From CAKSHC01 sp045595395 (GTDB lineage Bacteria; Bacillota; Clostridia; Oscillospirales; UMGS1783), in assembly GCA_045595395.1 (NCBI GenBank), contig JAZOAH010000002.1, positions 5,203 to 69,202 of the forward strand: DNA of 64,000 bases, written 5' to 3'. Within the stretch, counting starts at the first letter, position 1. Every line of letters starts with the position of its first letter. Both the position numbers and the translations under genes were made by a program. Under the pieces are notes generated by a model. It saw only the letters and a list, made by a program, of their open reading frames with translations, was not told the origin of the DNA and did not search any database. Below, piece by piece: positions 61,532 to 64,000 of the stretch.

Positions 61532-62442
61532 CAGTGCGCTCCTCCTATCATACTGGTTAAACTTGTAATATTGTACTTTTTCATCACATCCGGCAGATCT
61601 CGGATGATATCACGGCAGGCAAAAGGATCGATCAGGTTAGCAGCGCCCACCTCAACTGCCGTTGCACCGGCCAACATCATCTCAATGACATCCTCTGCAC
61701 TCGAAACACCGCCCATTCCAATAACAGGGATCTTAACGGCCTGGGACACCTGATAGACCATACGCACAGCTACCGGAAATATGGCAGCACCGGAAAATCC
61801 GCCCATTTTATTGGCGATCACCGGCTTCTTCGTGCGCAGATCAATGCGCATACCGAGCAAGGTATTGATCAAACTAATGCCATCTGCACCGGCCTCTTCA
61901 CAAGCCTTGGCAATGGATACGATATCGGTCACATTCGGCGAAAGCTTAATAATGATCGGTTTGTCGGTAACTTTTCGCACGGCGGCCGTCACCTGCGCCG
62001 CCGCTTTAGGATCCGTACCAAAACTCATACCGCCACCGTGCACATTCGGACAGCTGACATTGACCTCTAACCACCCCACCTGCTCACAGGCAGACAATCG
62101 TTGACAGGTGTAAGCATAATCCGTTACCGAAAAACCACTGACATTCGCCATCACTTTCTTATGAAAGCACTGAGCAAGCTGCGGTAATTCTTTCTCGATC
62201 ACGGCATCTACGCCGGGGTTTTGCAACCCAACAGCATTGATCATGCCGGAGGGACATTCAGCAATTCGCGGCGTCGGATTACCAAAACGGGGATCTTTCG
62301 TCGTTCCCTTAAAGGAAAAAGTTCCCAATACGTTGATATCATATAGTTCGGCAAACTCATATCCGTATCCAAATGTGCCACTGGCCGGAATAATTGGATT
62401 GTCCAGTTCAATACCGCAGAGATTTACCTTCATTTCTACCAT
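61531..62442 (-). CDS. pyrD: Dihydroorotate dehydrogenase, class 1B catalytic subunit
   Basis: 303 aa. FMN barrel with IPASGTFGYGYEF, ANVSGFSVTDY, EVNVSCPNVHGGG (class 1B uses a Cys base, seen here in SCPN) and GMGGVSSAEDVIEMMLAGA. It works with PyrK to pass electrons to NAD+. The start ATG overlaps the pyrK stop by 7 bp, with AAGGAGG in the pyrK end. Confidence 0.97.
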   Translation of the reverse strand: MVEMKVNLCGIELDNPIIPASGTFGYGYEFAELYDINVLGTFSFKGTTKDPRFGNPTPRIAECPSGMINAVGLQNPGVDAVIEKELPQLAQCFHKKVMANVSGFSVTDYAYTCQRLSACEQVGWLEVNVSCPNVHGGGMSFGTDPKAAAQVTAAVRKVTDKPIIIKLSPNVTDIVSIAKACEEAGADGISLINTLLGMRIDLRTKKPVIANKMGGFSGAAIFPVAVRMVYQVSQAVKIPVIGMGGVSSAEDVIEMMLAGATAVEVGAANLIDPFACRDIIRDLPDVMKKYNITSLTSMIGGAH

Positions 62443-63164
62443 AAAATCTCCTCCTTGGTCAGCACCGGACCATCCTTACATATACGCTTATACCCGGTCA
62501 CCGTCTTGCAGGAGCATCCCATGCAAGCGCCAAACCCACAACCCATTCGCTCTTCAAAACTGAACTGGCCGGACGTCGTTGATGCTTTATAAATGGCTTT
62601 GAGCATTGGTTCCGGGCCGCAGGTATAGAAATAACTGTAGGTCAAATCCTTCATAGCATCGGTCACAAATCCTTTAATGCCGTACGTGCCGTCTACCGTT
62701 GTAACAAAAACCTGCGCACCAAGTGCGGCAAATTCCTTCTCATAGAAAATTTCTTCCTTGCCGTTAAAGCCAAGAATAACGGTAACCGCTTTCCCCTGCT
62801 CGATCAGCTTTTTAGCCAGCAGATACAGAGGCGGCACACCAACACCTCCGCCGATCAAGAGCGGCGAATCCCCGGCCATTGTCATATCATAGCCATTTCC
62901 AAGGCCGGTCAGCACATCCAATGTTCCGGATGTCATGTTGCTCATCTGTTCGGTACCGGCTCCTACCACTTTATAAAGGATGGTCACGCCGGTTTCATCC
63001 ACATCACAAACCGAGATGGGACGGCGCAGATACTTACCGTCCAACTTAATGTTGACAAACTGACCGGGTCGAGTAATGTCCGATACATCGCCGGCCAACC
63101 GCATGCGATAAACATTAGCGGTCAGCGGCGTATTTTCTGTAATTTGATAAAGTCCCTGTTTCAT
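62436..63164 (-). CDS. pyrK: Dihydroorotate dehydrogenase electron-transfer subunit
   Basis: 242 aa. Ferredoxin-reductase-like FAD domain (LRRPISVCDVD), an NAD region (LIGGGVGVPPLYLLAKKL) and a C-terminal 2Fe-2S site with cysteines in ERMGCGFGACMGCSC plus C230s. It transfers electrons from PyrD to NAD+. It begins 9 bp after carB. Confidence 0.97.
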   Translation of the reverse strand: MKQGLYQITENTPLTANVYRMRLAGDVSDITRPGQFVNIKLDGKYLRRPISVCDVDETGVTILYKVVGAGTEQMSNMTSGTLDVLTGLGNGYDMTMAGDSPLLIGGGVGVPPLYLLAKKLIEQGKAVTVILGFNGKEEIFYEKEFAALGAQVFVTTVDGTYGIKGFVTDAMKDLTYSYFYTCGPEPMLKAIYKASTTSGQFSFEERMGCGFGACMGCSCKTVTGYKRICKDGPVLTKEEILW

Positions 63165-63173
63165 GTCTGATCC

Positions 63174-64000
63174 TTAGGCGTCAATGGTAGAAATAGTAAG
63201 CGTGGTCTCTTCCAGAACATCCAGCAGAACACGCACGGTATCCAGCGCAGTAAAAATCGTCACATTGTTCTCGGTTGCACAGCGGCGGATCTGATGTCCG
63301 TCGCTCTCTGTGCCGGAGGACTGAATGTCCTTGGTGTTGATCACATAAGCGATATGACCCTGGCGAATCGCATCGGGGATCTCATTTGCATCCTCACTGA
63401 TCTTAGCAAGGACATGCGTGCGAATTCCGTTCTCCTTCAGGAATTTAGCCGTACCCGCCGTCGCCTGAATATTAAAGCCAAGATTGTAGAAGCGACGGAT
63501 CAGAGGCAACGCCTCTTCCTTATCCTTATCGGCAATGGTAGCAAAAACCGTACCATAGTTCTGCAAATGCATGCCGGAAGCCTGCAGGGCCTTATAGAGC
63601 GCGCGGTTAAGCTTATTGTCATAACCAATCGCCTCACCCGTCGATTTCATTTCCGGAGAGAGATAGGCATCCAAGCCACGAATCTTATTAAAGGAGAAGA
63701 CGGGAACCTTGACATACCAGCGGGGGCGGCTGGGCTGCAGACCGCCCTTGTAGCCCTGCTCAGCCAGGGAGTGGCCCAGAGCCACCTTGGTGGCGATGTT
63801 GGCCAGGGGGATGCCGGTGGCCTTGCTCAGGAAGGGGACGGTACGGCTGGAGCGGGGGTTGACCTCGATGATATACACATCCTCGTTGGGATCGACGATG
63901 AACTGGATGTTGAACAGGCCTTCCATGCCCAGGCCGATGCCCAGCTTGGTGGTGTAGTCGATCAGCGTCTGCTTGACCTTCTCATTGATGGAGAAGGAGG
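63174..64000 (-). CDS. carB: Carbamoyl-phosphate synthase large subunit, C-terminal quarter (cut by window edge)
   Basis: About 275 C-terminal residues of a normally near-1070-residue enzyme. The frame is open to the right edge without a start. MEGLFNIQFIVD and VNPRSSRTVPFLSKATG belong to the second ATP-grasp domain. The MGS-like allosteric domain follows (NIQATAGTAKFL, VAYVINTKD). It makes carbamoyl phosphate for pyrB. From about 63712 to the edge the DNA is near 61% G+C with strongly GC-ending codons; the rest of the gene and operon is near 45%. Reading frame and family match continue across the join. Confidence 0.95.
   Translation of the reverse strand, partial: SFSINEKVKQTLIDYTTKLGIGLGMEGLFNIQFIVDPNEDVYIIEVNPRSSRTVPFLSKATGIPLANIATKVALGHSLAEQGYKGGLQPSRPRWYVKVPVFSFNKIRGLDAYLSPEMKSTGEAIGYDNKLNRALYKALQASGMHLQNYGTVFATIADKDKEEALPLIRRFYNLGFNIQATAGTAKFLKENGIRTHVLAKISEDANEIPDAIRQGHIAYVINTKDIQSSGTESDGHQIRRCATENNVTIFTALDTVRVLLDVLEETTLTISTIDA

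Noticed and set aside
1..64000. Mobile elements, phage genes, CRISPR arrays, rRNA or tRNA genes
   Set aside because: Looked for on both strands; no transposase, integrase or phage protein, no regularly spaced repeats and no cloverleaf or rRNA sequence was recognised by eye. A tRNA or CRISPR program could still find something subtle.

Overview
The window looks like a chromosomal segment of an anaerobic, endospore-related Clostridia (Firmicutes). The evidence is a six-gene Rnf complex, spmA/spmB spore maturation genes, an AbrB/SpoVT-type regulator, dacF, NrdR, PyrR, strong AGGAGG ribosome binding sites and sigma-A type promoters with 17-bp spacing. Base composition is moderate for most of the window, but the last ~290 bases, inside carB, are much richer in G+C. 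No rRNA, tRNA, insertion sequence, phage gene or CRISPR array was seen. No gene-free stretch exceeds about 210 bases.

Layout. 1-2.3 kb: the 5' end of a malic enzyme gene with its GntR/FadR-type regulator, then a divergent degenerate PAS/histidine-kinase-like gene. 2.3-7.5 kb: rnfCDGEAB on the minus strand, with its own promoter. 7.5-13.4 kb: a PHP phosphoesterase and nrdR, a small conserved protein, a sugar-phosphate isomerase-like protein, an aspartate aminotransferase-like protein, rluB and dacF. 13.4-31.5 kb: a housekeeping block on the minus strand (rpsU; leuS, rsfS, yqeK, nadD, yhbY, rdgB, ftsY, smc; a radical SAM gene, rnc, acpP; plsX, trmFO, topA, dprA, an rRNA/tRNA methyltransferase). 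31.6-35.1 kb: plus-strand htrA and a two-component system. 35-36.2 kb: spmAB on the minus strand. 36.2-38.3 kb: abrB-like gene and a TPR plus DUF4037 gene pair of unknown function. 38.3-40.5 kb: pyrR-uraA behind a transcription attenuator. 40.5-42.5 kb: galK and a frameshifted, truncated galT. 42.7-57.3 kb: an eleven-gene purine operon purE-C-F-M-N-O-B-H-D-L-fhs behind a ZTP (pfl) riboswitch. 57.3-64 kb: carB-pyrK-pyrD-pyrF-pyrE-pyrB-pyrI-guaB, with carB cut by the window edge.

How the parts fit together. The purine operon carries its own one-carbon supply: fhs makes 10-formyl-tetrahydrofolate, which PurN and the AICAR transformylase consume. The leader aptamer is of the class that senses ZMP/ZTP, the metabolite that piles up when that folate is short. 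The usual bifunctional PurH is split into a stand-alone AICAR transformylase and an archaeal-type (PurO) IMP cyclohydrolase, and PurF lacks the expected N-terminal glutaminase cysteine. guaB sits at the end of the pyrimidine operon directly before the purine promoter, so de novo pyrimidine, GMP and purine synthesis lie in tandem on one strand. Uracil uptake is separately coupled to PyrR.

The items most worth a second look are the abrupt composition change inside carB, the ZTP riboswitch-purine-fhs arrangement with split PurH, the glutaminase-deficient PurF, the TPR/DUF4037 module, the decayed galT, and the long N-terminal extension of RnfG. I did not find a clearly unprecedented system. The TPR/DUF4037 pair is the best candidate for undescribed biology.
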